In this document: positions 46,101-54,912 of the stretch, piece after piece
Numbering within the stretch: the stretch's first letter is position 1
Layout of the letters: the number at the start of each line of letters is the position of its first letter
Assembly: GCF_000308575.1 (NCBI RefSeq)
Contig: NZ_BAFZ01000034.1
Location: 43,637 to 107,636 of the forward strand
Direction: 5' to 3'
DNA: 64,000 bases
Source of the DNA: Nocardia exalbida NBRC 100660
Lineage (GTDB): Bacteria > Actinomycetota > Actinomycetes > Mycobacteriales > Mycobacteriaceae
Translations under genes and position numbers: made by a program
The notes under the pieces: generated by a model
Told to the model about the DNA's origin: nothing
The model's database searches: none
What the model saw: the letters and a program-made list of their open reading frames with translations, nothing else

Positions 46101-48083
46101 TGGGAGAGCGTGAAGCGGCACTTCCGCGAGATGGACATCGATACGCAGACCCAGGACTTCACCGTGGTCGGCGTCGGTGACATGAGCGGCGACGTCTTCG
46201 GTAACGGGATGCTGTTGTCCGAGCACATTCGCCTGGTGGCGGCGTTCGACCACCGGCACATCTTCCTCGATCCCGATCCGGACGCGGCGCGTTCCTACCG
46301 GGAGCGGCAGCGGATGTTCGCGTTGCCGAGGTCGTCGTGGGCGGATTACGACACGTCGCTGATCAGTTCCGGCGGAGGTGTGTGGGACCGCACCGTGAAG
46401 GCCGTGCCGATCAGCCCGCAGGCCAGGGCGGCGCTGGGCCTCGGCGATGACGTCGTCTCGCTGTCGCCGCCGGATCTGGTCCGCGCCATCCTGCTCGCAC
46501 CGGTCGATCTGCTGTGGAACGGCGGGATCGGCACCTACATCAAGGCGAGCACCGAGACCAACGCCGAAGTGGGCGACAAGTCCAACGACCCGGTGCGCGT
46601 CAACGGGAACAAGTTGCGGGTCAAGGTGATCGGCGAGGGCGGCAACCTCGGTGCGACGGCGCTGGGCCGCATCGAGTTCTGCCGCAGCGGCGGCAAGATG
46701 AACACCGACGCCTTGGACAACTCGGCGGGTGTGGACTGCTCCGACCACGAGGTCAACATCAAGATCCTGCTCGATGCCGTCGTCTCCGGCGGTCAGCTGC
46801 CGCCGGACGACCGCAATCCGCTGCTGGCCTCGATGACCGACGAGGTCGCGCAGATGGTCCTGCGGGACAACGTGGCGCAGAACTTCCTCATGGGTATCTC
46901 GCGCACCGAGGCGTCGCAGATGCTGAGCGTGCAGATGCGGCTCATCGAGGATCTCGAAGAGCGTCGCGGCCTGGATCGCGAACTCGAGGCGCTGCCCTCG
47001 GATCAGGAGATGAAGCGCAGGCTGGAAGAAGGCTCCGGGCTGGCATCGCCGGAGCTGGCCAATCTGATGGCGCACGTGAAGCTTTCGCTCAAGGCCGATC
47101 TGCTCGATTCCGACCTGCCCGACAGCCAGTACTTCGCCATGCGGCTGCCGGATTACTTCCCGACACCGCTGCGCGACCGCTTCGGGGCGGCGATCAAGCG
47201 GCACCGGCTGCGCCGGGAGATCGTCACCACCATGATCGCCAACGAGATGGTGGACTACGGCGGCATCACCTACGCGCACCGGTTGAACGAGGAGGCCGGC
47301 GCCACCACCACCGACGCGGTGCGCGCTTTCGCCGCCGCCAGCGGGATCTTCGACCTGCACAAGACGTGGACGCGAATCCGCGCCTGCGACGCGCCCACGT
47401 CGGTGCGCGACCTGCTCGAACTGGAGACGAAGCGCACGCTGGACCGGGCGTCGCGCTGGCTGCTGAGCAACCGGCCGCAGCCGATCGCGGTGGGCTCGGA
47501 AATCAGCCGGTACCGCGCCGACGTGCGCGAGCTGGCCCCGAAGGTGCCGGGATGGCTGCGCGGACATCACGTGTCGACCCTCACCGACCGGTCCGCCGAG
47601 CTGATCGCCCGCGGCGCGCCGACCGATCTGGCCACCGAGGTCTTCGGCCTGCTCCACCTGTTCCCGCTGCTGGACATCGTGGACATCGCCGACATCACCG
47701 ACCGGGACGGCGACGAGGTCGGCTCGCTGTACTACGCGCTCAACGATCACCTCAAGATCGACTGGCTGTTGCAGGCGGTCAGCCACCTCGAACGCGGCGA
47801 CCGCTGGCACGCGCTGGCGCGGCTCGCGCTGCGCGACGACATGTACGGGTCGCTGCGCTCGCTCACCCTCGACGTGCTCTCCGGCGGCGACCCCGAGGAG
47901 ACGGCGGATGAGAAGATTGCATACTGGGAGTCGAAGAATCAGTCCCGCCTCGGCCGAGCCAGGGCGGCGCTGTCGGAATTGTTCGAGTCCGGAACCCACG
48001 ATCTCGCCACGTTGTCGGTTGCAGCGCGGCAAGTGCGGAGCATGGTGAGCGGGGTGGGCGCTCAATCGGAGGTACCACGTTGA
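43146..48083 (+). CDS. gdh: NAD-specific glutamate dehydrogenase, large (GDH-180) type
   Basis: Oxidative deamination of glutamate to 2-oxoglutarate and ammonia with NAD+, linking nitrogen and carbon metabolism. 1645 residues, the usual size of the L_180 class. N-terminal ACT-like regulatory part (residues 1-700), then the catalytic domain with GPVARGGLRWSDR, VGAKGGFVVK (substrate lysine) and the NAD part VGVGDMSGDVFGNGML and GEGGNLGAT; a long helical C-terminus. In mycobacteria this enzyme is regulated by GarA; no garA is near. GGGAG precedes ATG 43146. The downstream thioesterase gene starts inside its stop codon. Confidence 0.97.
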   Translation: MTVSSELSSAAWAAGLPQSLRGELATLEEAYFRHVDAGDVDCAITGITQIFRRHLELAVTRRPGRALVRVYHPDDASGIGAAVQIVTDDMPLLVESISSSLSRIGVSVSEIIHPIFEVERDEQGRLTHAAAHEVDGTGAAGLRESWMHVQLHPSTSAALLAKVESAMPDVVDDVRQVIGDTEAIKEAQSKLADDLERAARSGTAPFEPAELTDTANLLRWLAGGNFTLLGYARYRLSTDQGREMTTVLPATCLGVLRPDVGTDFHVPVNGGDRPLLTLTQGLVPATVHRAVYPYFVSVADFDANGAVVGEHLFIGVFTVTAVHENVLDIPVIERRVRTAIEESGFDLESFSGQAMLEVIQSFPRTELFSADGETLRRTATAVLSVGLRRQVRLFLRADTYGRYVACLVYLPRDRYTTRARLEMQEILVRELGGVSIDYSARVGESDLARVYFTVRMPEAEHGAPRRTPPVADTSEPNRLRLQNLLAEATRTWDDRLNDEVSTSTVLDPAVVQQYAEAFPEGYKQDFAAPRALRDIVRLERLRDGGIDQYLYRKPGSAPGSWRFTFYIGGSGISLSQVLPLLQSLGVEVVDERPYQIELEAADGAEGGERWIYDFGLLARAELLRSSLDRDLDAELLESSKRADVLEAEVRGLRERFVEAFEAMWYGRAEADGLNELVLRARLPWRAVSILRTYAKYLQQAGFPYSQANICRVLLTYPDIARLFVDLFAARFDPDTVSAEHAAELETQVRGRIDEVVSLDADRILRAILGLIKATLRTNYYVTDAEGKPREYVSVKVEPREIAELPRPKPQFEIFVYSPRVEGVHLRFGPVARGGLRWSDRLEDFRTEILGLVKAQAVKNAVIVPVGAKGGFVVKQPPAATGDPVADRQALGSEGVACYRTFISGLLDVTDNVDRASGEVLPPARVVRRDGDDTYLVVAADKGTATFSDIANDVAQSYGFWLGDAFASGGSAGYDHKAMGITAKGAWESVKRHFREMDIDTQTQDFTVVGVGDMSGDVFGNGMLLSEHIRLVAAFDHRHIFLDPDPDAARSYRERQRMFALPRSSWADYDTSLISSGGGVWDRTVKAVPISPQARAALGLGDDVVSLSPPDLVRAILLAPVDLLWNGGIGTYIKASTETNAEVGDKSNDPVRVNGNKLRVKVIGEGGNLGATALGRIEFCRSGGKMNTDALDNSAGVDCSDHEVNIKILLDAVVSGGQLPPDDRNPLLASMTDEVAQMVLRDNVAQNFLMGISRTEASQMLSVQMRLIEDLEERRGLDRELEALPSDQEMKRRLEEGSGLASPELANLMAHVKLSLKADLLDSDLPDSQYFAMRLPDYFPTPLRDRFGAAIKRHRLRREIVTTMIANEMVDYGGITYAHRLNEEAGATTTDAVRAFAAASGIFDLHKTWTRIRACDAPTSVRDLLELETKRTLDRASRWLLSNRPQPIAVGSEISRYRADVRELAPKVPGWLRGHHVSTLTDRSAELIARGAPTDLATEVFGLLHLFPLLDIVDIADITDRDGDEVGSLYYALNDHLKIDWLLQAVSHLERGDRWHALARLALRDDMYGSLRSLTLDVLSGGDPEETADEKIAYWESKNQSRLGRARAALSELFESGTHDLATLSVAARQVRSMVSGVGAQSEVPR

Positions 48084-48544
48084 CGAGTTCGGTGAGCGGA
48101 ATTGGGAAAGCGGCGGGCAGCCTCGTGCTGCCCAGGCGTTTCCACGCCAAGGTGGACGTCAGGTGGTCGGACATGGACGTGTTCCAGCACGTCAACCATG
48201 CCCGGATGGTGACGTTGCTGGAGGAGGCGCGGATTCCGTGGCTGTTCGAGGACGGTCGTCCGACCGCGCCGCTGCGCGAGGGATGCGTACTCGCCGACCT
48301 GCGGGTCCGCTACCGCGGCCAGCTGCGGCACGAGGACACGCCGCTGGATATCGCCATGTGGATCGAGCAGTTGCGCGCGGTCGACTTCACCATCGGTTAC
48401 GAGGTGCGGGCGGCGGGCGCGCAGCCCGATTCGCCCGCGGCCGTGGTCGCGTCCACGCAGATCGCGGCGTTCGACATGCGGGCCCAGCGATTGCGCAGGC
48501 TCACCGACGCCGAGCGTGATTACCTGTCCGAATGGATGGAGTGA
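48080..48544 (+). CDS. Hotdog-fold acyl-CoA thioesterase (Rv2475c-like)
   Basis: 154 residues, 4HBT/YbgC type: active-site motif SDMDVFQHVNHARMV with Asp and the HVN signature, then EEARIPWLF and RVRYRGQLRHEDTP. Hydrolyses an acyl-CoA of unknown chain. TTG 48080 overlaps the gdh stop (TTGA) and has GGAGG 7 nt upstream, so it is co-translated with gdh. The same order occurs in M. tuberculosis. Confidence 0.9.
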   Translation: MTSSVSGIGKAAGSLVLPRRFHAKVDVRWSDMDVFQHVNHARMVTLLEEARIPWLFEDGRPTAPLREGCVLADLRVRYRGQLRHEDTPLDIAMWIEQLRAVDFTIGYEVRAAGAQPDSPAAVVASTQIAAFDMRAQRLRRLTDAERDYLSEWME

Positions 48545-48589
48545 GTGGCCGCGCGTCGATGATCGTCGAGTGCTGACGGCGGAGCTGCC

Positions 48590-49258
48590 GTGAGAGCGGA
48601 ACAACGAGTGCTGCGTGTGCCGGATCCGGCGGAGCGAGAGAACCTCGCGACGTTTCTGACCAGGGCCGTGCGGCTGGACCCGGCGGCGGTGGTGCGCTTG
48701 CGCCGCCGCGGGGAGAAGTATGTCTCGGCCTGGGTGGCGACGGGTTTCGAGGCGCTGGCCATGCGCACGGTGGTCGCCGAGCTCGGTGTCGACGACGTGA
48801 CCGTCGGCGCCGATCTCGTGCTGGCCGGTTCGGCGAGCGGCGGTCCGATCGACCTGGGATTCTCGATGGATTCCGCGTGGCGTGGCGCGCTGCCGCCCAC
48901 CGACGGTTTCGCGCACGTCGACGACGTGCCCGCGCGCACCTTGGTGGAACTCGCCGAGCAGGGTGCGCAGCTGGCGAAGGAACACGGCAGCAGTCACGGA
49001 CCGCCCGCCTCGTTGCTCGATCAGGCGGTGCTGACCGTGTCCGGCGGGGGCGTCCGGGTGGAGGTGCCGATGCGGGTCGTCTTCGCCCTCACGGCCATGG
49101 ACTTCATCCCGCATTCGGGGGAGAAGGCCGACGCCCGTCGTATCCCGCCCACCGAGATCGTGCGCGTCCGGGCGACCAGGACTTGGCTGCGGCTCGACGC
49201 CCGCTACGGCTCCGTGGCTCGGCGGCTCGGCGGAGGGATTCCCCTGCTGCCGCATTGA
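48590..49258 (+). CDS. Conserved hypothetical protein (Rv2474c-like)
   Basis: 222 residues, cytoplasmic, no recognised domain. It is mostly alpha/beta with RVLRVPDPAERENLATFL at the start and VRVRATRTWLRLDARYGSVARRLGGG near the end. It follows the thioesterase by 45 bp with GGAG 5 nt before GTG 48590, so it belongs to the gdh operon. The assignment as the Rv2474c homologue is by position. Confidence 0.75.
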   Translation: MRAEQRVLRVPDPAERENLATFLTRAVRLDPAAVVRLRRRGEKYVSAWVATGFEALAMRTVVAELGVDDVTVGADLVLAGSASGGPIDLGFSMDSAWRGALPPTDGFAHVDDVPARTLVELAEQGAQLAKEHGSSHGPPASLLDQAVLTVSGGGVRVEVPMRVVFALTAMDFIPHSGEKADARRIPPTEIVRVRATRTWLRLDARYGSVARRLGGGIPLLPH

Positions 49259-49860
49259 GCGTGCCGCGCGCGGAAACCGCTGTGGGCCGGACACCGTTGC
49301 GCTGCTCGAATGTCCACGTCCGTGTCGTCGAGCGCGCTTCCAGCTCGCTGCTTCCGCGTAGAGGCCGCGTCCCGTCGATGCGCGCGGCCCGGGGCAGCGG
49401 GAGAGTGGTGCGAGAGTGGCTACCGACGCGCGAGGGTTCTCGGGGACCGAAAACGCTTCCCGGACCCCCGAGTGTGCTGCCTTGCAGTACTTTCGCTCTA
49501 CAATGTGGCGGTTTCGCGGCGCCGTCGGCCCGCCTCGGGGGCGTGGATCGCCCGCTGGTGCCGGTGGGCGGTGTGCTGCCCGCGGTCGCGCGTATCGACG
49601 GTTGCCCGCGCGGGGTGTCGCGGCGCCGTTGGCCCGCTTCGAGGGTGGGTCGCCCGCTGGTGCCGCTGGGCGGTCGTGCTGCCGTCGGTCGCGCGCACGA
49701 TCCGCTGACGACGGATCGTCGTGCGCCGGACCGGCCTTTCGCGAGAATCGAATTCGTTCCGGACGGTCATCATCGAGCTCGGTTGTGCCGTACGCGGTGC
49801 TATTCCTGTGCGCGAGGCGGACCCGGTAGCACGTGGACGCTCGGGAACGATCGATGGTAT
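49259..49860. other. Gene-poor region
   Basis: About 600 bp in which no frame looks coding. A good -10 hexamer TACAAT occurs at 49499-49504 just before the tandem duplication at 49514-49700; a matching -35 is not evident. A non-coding RNA or degraded gene is possible. Confidence 0.4.
49514..49700 (+). repeat. Two-copy imperfect tandem duplication, period about 104 bp
   Basis: The segment beginning TCGCGGCGCCGT at 49514 recurs at 49618. About 80 bp align with roughly 85-90 percent identity by eye, including CGCCCGCTGGTGCCG and TGGGCGGT, with small indels. No coding sense is apparent in either direction. Confidence 0.7.
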
Positions 49861-49896
49861 GGGCGGCGCCGTCGGCAGGAGGGGACGGCGCCGCCC
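49861..49896. terminator. Hairpin downstream of azlD
   Basis: Perfect 13-bp stem (49861-49873 with 49884-49896), 10-nt loop, 39 bp after the azlD stop on the minus strand; flanked by an A-run at 49902. Confidence 0.55.
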
Positions 49897-49934
49897 CTCG
49901 CGAAAAAAGGTGGCAGGAAGCGTGTTCGGGCCCG

Positions 49935-50246
49935 TCAGGGGACGCCGAACGAGCGAAGGAGCGCCGCCGTCGCGGCGGCGGCGAGCATGACCAGCAGGAT
50001 GGGGCGTTGGTACCAGGCCAACACTCCGCCGACGAGAACGCCTGCGGGCACGGCGAATCCGAGGCTCGCGGTGCCGATCGGCAGGGTGGTCACGGCCACC
50101 ACCGCGGCCAGCAGTACGACGGCGCCGATTTCCAGCATGCGCACCGCGCGCGCCGGAATGCGCACCCGCTCGCGCAGCGCGGGCCCGGCCCAGCGAAACG
50201 CGTAGGTGCCCGCGGCGAGGGCGATGATTCCGGTGGCCAGCATCAC
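49935..50246 (-). CDS. azlD: AzlD-family branched-chain amino acid exporter subunit
   Basis: 103 residues, four predicted helices; LAAGTYAFRWAGPAL and ARAVRMLEIGAVVLLAAV are AzlD features. Forms with AzlC an exporter (AzlCD/BrnFE) for branched-chain amino acids. GTG 50246 overlaps the azlC stop (GTGATG; ATG 50243 is the alternative start). Confidence 0.9.
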   Translation of the reverse strand: MMLATGIIALAAGTYAFRWAGPALRERVRIPARAVRMLEIGAVVLLAAVVAVTTLPIGTASLGFAVPAGVLVGGVLAWYQRPILLVMLAAAATAALLRSFGVP

Positions 50247-50938
50247 GCGGCTCCCCGCGCGGCCGACGGCTCAGGTTTCCCCCGCACCACGACCAGCACC
50301 CCACAGAGGGCGAGGAGGACCGGCAGTCCGGTGGGCAGGAACGGAGCGCAGGCCAGTGCGATCGCCGTGCCCGCACCCACCGCGGCGAGGGTGGTGCGAT
50401 CCCGCAGAGCCGGCAGCACCAGCGCGAGCAGGACTGCGGGAAACACCGCGTCGAGCCCGAACGCCGATGTGTCCGGGACCACCGATCCGATCAACGCCCC
50501 GATGGCCGCGCCGCCGGGCCAGGCGAGCAGTACCCCCGCGCCGGTGAGCCAGTAGGCCGCCCGCCTGCGCCGCGCGTCGGGCTGCGCGATGGTCATGGCG
50601 ACCGACTCGTCGTTCAGCAGATGGACGCCCAGTGACCTGCGCCAGCCCGTGCCCACCGCGTCGGGGACCGACAGTCCGTACGGCACATGCCTGGCGTTCA
50701 CCAGCAAACCCGCTAGCACCGCCGCGATCGGACTGCCCCCGGCGGCGACGATGCCGATGAAGAGGAATTCCGAGCTTCCGGCGAGCACCACGCACCCGAG
50801 CAGGATCGGAAGCCAGATCGGCAGGCCCGCCGCGACCGCGGTCGCCCCATAGGAGACCCCCATCACGCCGACGGCGAGACACACCGCCCCGATGCCCGTC
50901 ATCACATCTCGATCGAGTGTTCGCCATATCGAACGCAT
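50243..50938 (-). CDS. azlC: AzlC-family branched-chain amino acid exporter
   Basis: 231 residues with about seven helices; conserved PILLGCVVLAGSSEFLFIGI and the LLVNARHVPYGLS and LLNDESVA motifs of AzlC/BrnF. Start ATG 50938 (MRSIWR) is chosen because a TTGACG-N17-CACTAT promoter ends 7 nt upstream, giving a leaderless message; longer starts at 50956 and 50974 overlap that promoter. Divergent from an XRE-cupin regulator that probably controls it. Confidence 0.9.
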   Translation of the reverse strand: MRSIWRTLDRDVMTGIGAVCLAVGVMGVSYGATAVAAGLPIWLPILLGCVVLAGSSEFLFIGIVAAGGSPIAAVLAGLLVNARHVPYGLSVPDAVGTGWRRSLGVHLLNDESVAMTIAQPDARRRRAAYWLTGAGVLLAWPGGAAIGALIGSVVPDTSAFGLDAVFPAVLLALVLPALRDRTTLAAVGAGTAIALACAPFLPTGLPVLLALCGVLVVVRGKPEPSAARGAA

Positions 50939-50974
50939 GTTGTTTATAGTGAACATGGCGCCCGGTTCCGTCAA
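50939..50974 (-). promoter_or_regulatory. Promoter of azlC (leaderless)
   Basis: On the minus strand TTGACG (50969-50974), 17-bp spacer, CACTAT (50946-50951), then 7 nt to ATG 50938. A dyad-like TGTT-N7-AACA lies at 50941-50955, a possible regulator site. Confidence 0.6.
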
Positions 50975-51063
50975 TATGGTTTTCTGTCGCTATTCGCACG
51001 ACCACGGAGCGAAGTGAGACCGAAGACGTAGCGCCACAGGCGACGCAGGACAACGGAGCGGGT

Positions 51064-51630
51064 ATGACCGAGCGGGACGCGACGACCACACCCCAGGCGG
51101 TGATCGCCGCCGCGCTGCGCCGCGAGCGCACTCGGGCCGGGTTGTCGCTGAGCGAGGTCGCCGGCCGGGCGGGTATCGCGAAATCCACGTTGTCACAGTT
51201 GGAATCGGGCACCGGGAATCCGAGCCTGGAAACCCTGTGGGCGCTGTGCGTCACCCTGGATATGCCGTTCTCCCGACTGCTCGACCCGCCGCGCCCGAGC
51301 GTGCACGTGATTCGTGCCGGTGAGGGCCCGGTCGTCGCGGCCGAGCAATCCGAATACCGGGCGACCCTGCTGGCGGCGGGGCCGGCCAATTCCCGCCGCG
51401 ATCTGTTTCGCATCACCGCGGAGCCGGGGCATGCGCGCCGATCGGATCCGCACATCGCCGGTGTGGTCGAACATGTACTGCTCGCCGAGGGGCGCGCGCT
51501 CGTCGGACCGGTCGACGCGCCCGTCGAACTACACCCGGGCGACTACATCGCGTACCCGGGTGACCGGCCGCACGTTTTCGAGGCGCTGGCCTCGCCGACC
51601 TGGGCGACGCTGGTGGTGGAATACACCTGA
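51064..51630 (+). CDS. XRE-cupin transcriptional regulator
   Basis: 188 residues: N-terminal HTH_3 domain (about 12-70; LSLSEVAGRAGIAKSTLSQLESGTGNPSLE-type, catalytic-free) and a C-terminal cupin domain with HIAGVVEHVLL and PGDYIAYPGD, the SutR/PuuR architecture. It likely senses a small metabolite such as an amino acid and controls the divergent azlCD. AACGGAGCGG lies before ATG 51064. It converges on the HNH gene with 4 bp between stops. Confidence 0.9.
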   Translation: MTERDATTTPQAVIAAALRRERTRAGLSLSEVAGRAGIAKSTLSQLESGTGNPSLETLWALCVTLDMPFSRLLDPPRPSVHVIRAGEGPVVAAEQSEYRATLLAAGPANSRRDLFRITAEPGHARRSDPHIAGVVEHVLLAEGRALVGPVDAPVELHPGDYIAYPGDRPHVFEALASPTWATLVVEYT

Positions 51631-51634
51631 TCGG

Positions 51635-52339
51635 TCAGGCGGCGCCTTCGCCGAGATACTGCAACCACACGGGGTCGAGTTCGGCGGTGGTGGACAGCAG
51701 GCGCCAGTGCGGGCCCTTCGGCGAGACCAGCGGGGCTCGCAGCGTCCAGCCCAGCTCGCTGAGCAGCTTGTCGGCTTTGCGGTGGTTGCACGGCGCGCAG
51801 CTGGCGACGCAGTTCTCCCAGGAATGCTCCCCGCCGCGGCTGCGCGGGATGACGTGATCGATGGTCTCGGCCTTGCCGCCGCAGTAACCGCAGCGGTAGC
51901 GATCGCGGTGCATGAGGGCGGCGCGGGTCATCGGCACCCGGGCGCGGTACGGGACGTGGACGTAGCTGCGCAGGCGGATCACGGAGGGGATGGCCACCGC
52001 CGTCTCGGCGGAGTGGACTACCGGCCCTTCGTCACTGTGATGAATGGCGTCGGCCTTGTCGCAGATGAGCAGGACGATCGCGCGGCGCGCGGACAGAGCG
52101 GTGAGCGGCTCGTAGGTGGCGTTCAACAGCAACACCCTGGTCTTGAGCCAGTTCGTGCCCTCGGTGGGCGGGGCGGTGGGGCGGGGTCCGTGGTCGTGAT
52201 GGCCACGATGTCCACCCGGATGATGGTCGGACACGATGTGCAGCGGAGTAGCCCCCGACCCACGATTGTGGACGTCGGCGGGCTGGAGTTGTCGGTGCGC
52301 TCGCGCCTCGTGTGATCGGGCGCTGTGCCGCTGCTTCAT
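51635..52339 (-). CDS. HNH endonuclease family protein (Rv2469c-like)
   Basis: 234 residues from ATG 52339 (GAGG 5 nt upstream); ATG 52411 would add 24 residues but has no ribosome site. N-terminal 65 residues are His/Arg rich and probably disordered (HHPGGHRGHHDHG, potential metal binding). The core has LLLNATYEPL and the HNH zinc module CGYCGGKAETIDHVIPRSRGG plus CAPCNHRKADK. This 'ribosomal-like' HNH family is conserved as a housekeeping gene in Mycobacteriales; its DNA substrate is unknown. It is divergent from glbO, as in M. tuberculosis. Confidence 0.9.
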   Translation of the reverse strand: MKQRHSARSHEARAHRQLQPADVHNRGSGATPLHIVSDHHPGGHRGHHDHGPRPTAPPTEGTNWLKTRVLLLNATYEPLTALSARRAIVLLICDKADAIHHSDEGPVVHSAETAVAIPSVIRLRSYVHVPYRARVPMTRAALMHRDRYRCGYCGGKAETIDHVIPRSRGGEHSWENCVASCAPCNHRKADKLLSELGWTLRAPLVSPKGPHWRLLSTTAELDPVWLQYLGEGAA

Positions 52340-52582
52340 CTCGACCTCGATTTCATGATTGGCAGGATCATGTGGTATCTGCAAAGCAGAGACTGTCACC
52401 CAGTTGACCATGGAATGTCGGGCATTGCACGGTGATTTTCAACAATGTCCGGTTAACTGTGGCTGAAGTGCCATTTCAGCGCGATGTTCCGGTTGCCGAG
52501 CGGCAGCGCGAGGGCAGTGCGGCGGCAGTCCCCGCGCGCGGGCACAATGGACAGCGGCGCATCCGGTGAATCGAGAGGGTCT

Positions 52583-52987
52583 ATGACTTCGGGCGAGCAG
52601 ACGGCGACGTCGTTCTACGAGGCGGTCGGTGGGGCGGGGACGTTCCAGCGGCTCGTCGCGACGTTCTACCGCGAGGTGGCCGCCGACGAGGTGCTGCGCC
52701 CGCTGTATCCGGAGGAGGATCTCGGCCCGGCGGAGCGACGCTTGCGAATGTTCCTCGAGCAGTACTGGGGCGGTCCGCGCACCTACTCCGACGAGCGCGG
52801 CCACCCTCGCCTGCGCATGCGGCACATGCCGTTCACCATCGGACCCATCGAGCGGGACGCATGGCTGCGGTGTATGCGCATCGCGGTCGCCGAGATCGAG
52901 CCCGAAACCCTGGATGACGAGCATCGCAAGGCGCTGCTGGACTACTTGGAGATGGCCGCCAACTCCTTGGTGAACGCCCCGTTCTGA
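52583..52987 (+). CDS. glbO: Truncated haemoglobin, group II (GlbO)
   Basis: 134-residue haem protein binding O2 and NO, possibly delivering oxygen to respiration or detoxifying reactive species. Visible: [18 protein letters not shown], the distal/CD1 Tyr region [21 protein letters not shown], proximal His in MRHMPFTIG and the group II Trp G8 in [15 protein letters not shown] precedes ATG 52583. Synteny with aglA downstream (Rv2470-Rv2471) is kept. Confidence 0.96.
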   Translation: MTSGEQTATSFYEAVGGAGTFQRLVATFYREVAADEVLRPLYPEEDLGPAERRLRMFLEQYWGGPRTYSDERGHPRLRMRHMPFTIGPIERDAWLRCMRIAVAEIEPETLDDEHRKALLDYLEMAANSLVNAPF

Positions 52988-53204
52988 CAATGCGTTCGCC
53001 CTGGGGCGGCAGTGTGTTTTCTACCGCGTTGTGGTGACGACGGATTCGCTGGTGAACGCAGGGTGACGGAGGCATTGCGCCTGAGAGACGGTGTAGAGCA
53101 GGGTTTTTCGCCTCGGCGCAGGTCGCTGCTGAACATTTGCCCGCGATTCGAAAGCTCATTTCGCCTGAAGGCTTTCGCGTCGAAACTTTGGCACTATTGC
53201 GGAT

Positions 53205-54809
53205 GTGAGTGATGCACCAGCCGTAACGGCGCCGGTGGATCCCACCACTCAGTCGTGGTGGCGGTCGGCCGTGTTCTACCAGGTTTATCCGAGATCTTTC
53301 GCGGACTCGAGCGGAGACGGGGTCGGCGATCTCGGGGGAGTCCGGGACAAACTGGGCTATCTCGAACTGCTCGGGGTCGACGCGCTGTGGATCTGCCCCG
53401 TGATGCGTTCGCCGATGGCCGACGGTGGCTATGACGTTGCCGACCCGCGTGACATCGATCAGCTCTTCGGCGGACTCGCCGCGATGGACGCGCTGATCGC
53501 CGAGGCGCACGCCCGCCGGATCAGGGTGACCATGGACCTGGTGCCCAACCACACCAGCGACCGGCATCCGTGGTTCCGCGCGGCACTGGCCGCGGCTCCC
53601 GGCAGCCCGGAACGCGACCGGTACATCTTCCGCGACGGCCGTGGACCCGGCGGCGCCGAGCCGCCCAACAACTGGCCGAGCATCTTCGGTGGCCCGGCCT
53701 GGACGAGGATCACCGAGCCCGACGGCACGCCCGGCCAGTGGTACCTGCACATCTTCGCCCGGGAACAGCCGGACCTGAACTGGTCGAATGCCGAGGTCGC
53801 CGCCGATTTCGAGCAGACGCTGCGGTTCTGGCTCGACCGGGGGGTGGACGGGTTCCGGATCGACGTCGCGCACGGCATGGCCAAGCCGGACGGTCTGCCC
53901 GACATGCCCCAGTTGTCCGTCTCGGCCCTGCTGGCGCACGACGACAGCGACCCGCGGTTCAACAACCCCGCCGTCCACGACATCCACCGCCGGATCCGCA
54001 AGGTGGTCGAGGAATACCCCGACGCGGTGACCATCGGTGAAGTGTGGGTGAACGACAACACCCGCTTCGGCGAGTACGTACGCCCCGACGAACTGCACCT
54101 GGCGTTCAACTTCCGCCTCGCGGAATCGTCGTTCGACGCCGAGGCGGTGCGCGACGCGATCGACAACTCGCTCGCCGCCGTCGCCCCGGTCTTCGCCGTC
54201 CCCACCTGGACGCTGTCCAACCACGACATCGAGCGCGAGGTCACCCGGTACGGCGGCGGCGCGCTCGGCGTCGCGCGCGCTCGGGCGATGATCCTGCTGG
54301 AACTGGCGCTGCCCGGTGCGGTGTTCATCTACAACGGCTCCGAGCTGGGGCTGCCCAACGTCGACGACCTGCCGGACGATGTGTTGCAGGATCCGGTGTG
54401 GGAGCGCTCCGGGCACACCCAGCGCGGCCGGGACGGCTGCCGGGTGCCGCTGCCGTGGGAGGGCGCCTCGCCGCCGTACGGGTTCACCACCGGAACGCCG
54501 TGGCTGCCCATGCCGCCGGACTGGGCGCCGCTGACCGTGGAGGCTCAGCTCGAGGAGCTGGGGTCCACCCTGTCGCTGTACCGCCTCGGTATCGAGCTGC
54601 GCTCGCTGCGTCCGGAGTTCGCCGGGGACCGGGTCGAGTGGTACGGCAGCCCGCCGGGCTGTCTCGCGTTCCGCCGACCGGGCGGACTGGTCTGCGTGCT
54701 CAACGCCTCGGACGCGCCCATCCAGCTACCGCCGGGAGACGTCCTGCTGGCCAGCGCGCAGGCCGAGGGCGGCCAGCTGCCGCCCAACGCGGCGGCCTGG
54801 TTGGTCTGA
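53205..54809 (+). CDS. aglA: Alpha-glucosidase, GH13 family (AglA)
   Basis: Cytoplasmic GH13 enzyme hydrolysing alpha-glucosidic bonds of maltose, isomaltose or trehalose-derived sugars. 534 residues: N-terminal VFYQVYPRSFADSSGDG, MDLVPNHTS, nucleophile Asp near 219 in GFRIDVAHG, acid/base Glu near 279 in TIGEVWVND and the NHDIER motif near 341. GTG 53205 is preceded at 7 nt by CACTAT (53192-53197), suggesting a leaderless message. The 217-bp gap from glbO has no other gene. Confidence 0.94.
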   Translation: MSDAPAVTAPVDPTTQSWWRSAVFYQVYPRSFADSSGDGVGDLGGVRDKLGYLELLGVDALWICPVMRSPMADGGYDVADPRDIDQLFGGLAAMDALIAEAHARRIRVTMDLVPNHTSDRHPWFRAALAAAPGSPERDRYIFRDGRGPGGAEPPNNWPSIFGGPAWTRITEPDGTPGQWYLHIFAREQPDLNWSNAEVAADFEQTLRFWLDRGVDGFRIDVAHGMAKPDGLPDMPQLSVSALLAHDDSDPRFNNPAVHDIHRRIRKVVEEYPDAVTIGEVWVNDNTRFGEYVRPDELHLAFNFRLAESSFDAEAVRDAIDNSLAAVAPVFAVPTWTLSNHDIEREVTRYGGGALGVARARAMILLELALPGAVFIYNGSELGLPNVDDLPDDVLQDPVWERSGHTQRGRDGCRVPLPWEGASPPYGFTTGTPWLPMPPDWAPLTVEAQLEELGSTLSLYRLGIELRSLRPEFAGDRVEWYGSPPGCLAFRRPGGLVCVLNASDAPIQLPPGDVLLASAQAEGGQLPPNAAAWLV

Positions 54810-54912
54810 GACACGGCGAAACTCCCAGCTCGGCGGCGGTGCCGTCGACTCGGACGGCATTCCGGCGCGACCGGACGGAGAACTACTACAGAGGATCGTC
54901 TACCTTTGACCC

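Noticed and set aside
44823..48065. Long minus-strand open frame (1080 codons) opposite gdh
   Set aside because: Antisense shadow of the conserved glutamate dehydrogenase; no recognisable motifs.
49514..49700. CRISPR array or insertion element
   Set aside because: Only two degenerate copies of about 100 bp, no short direct repeats with spacers, no cas genes, no transposase.
52988..53204. Riboswitch before aglA (CTGAGAGACGG-like box)
   Set aside because: A single similar box without the partner segments of TPP or glycine riboswitches; no consistent fold seen.
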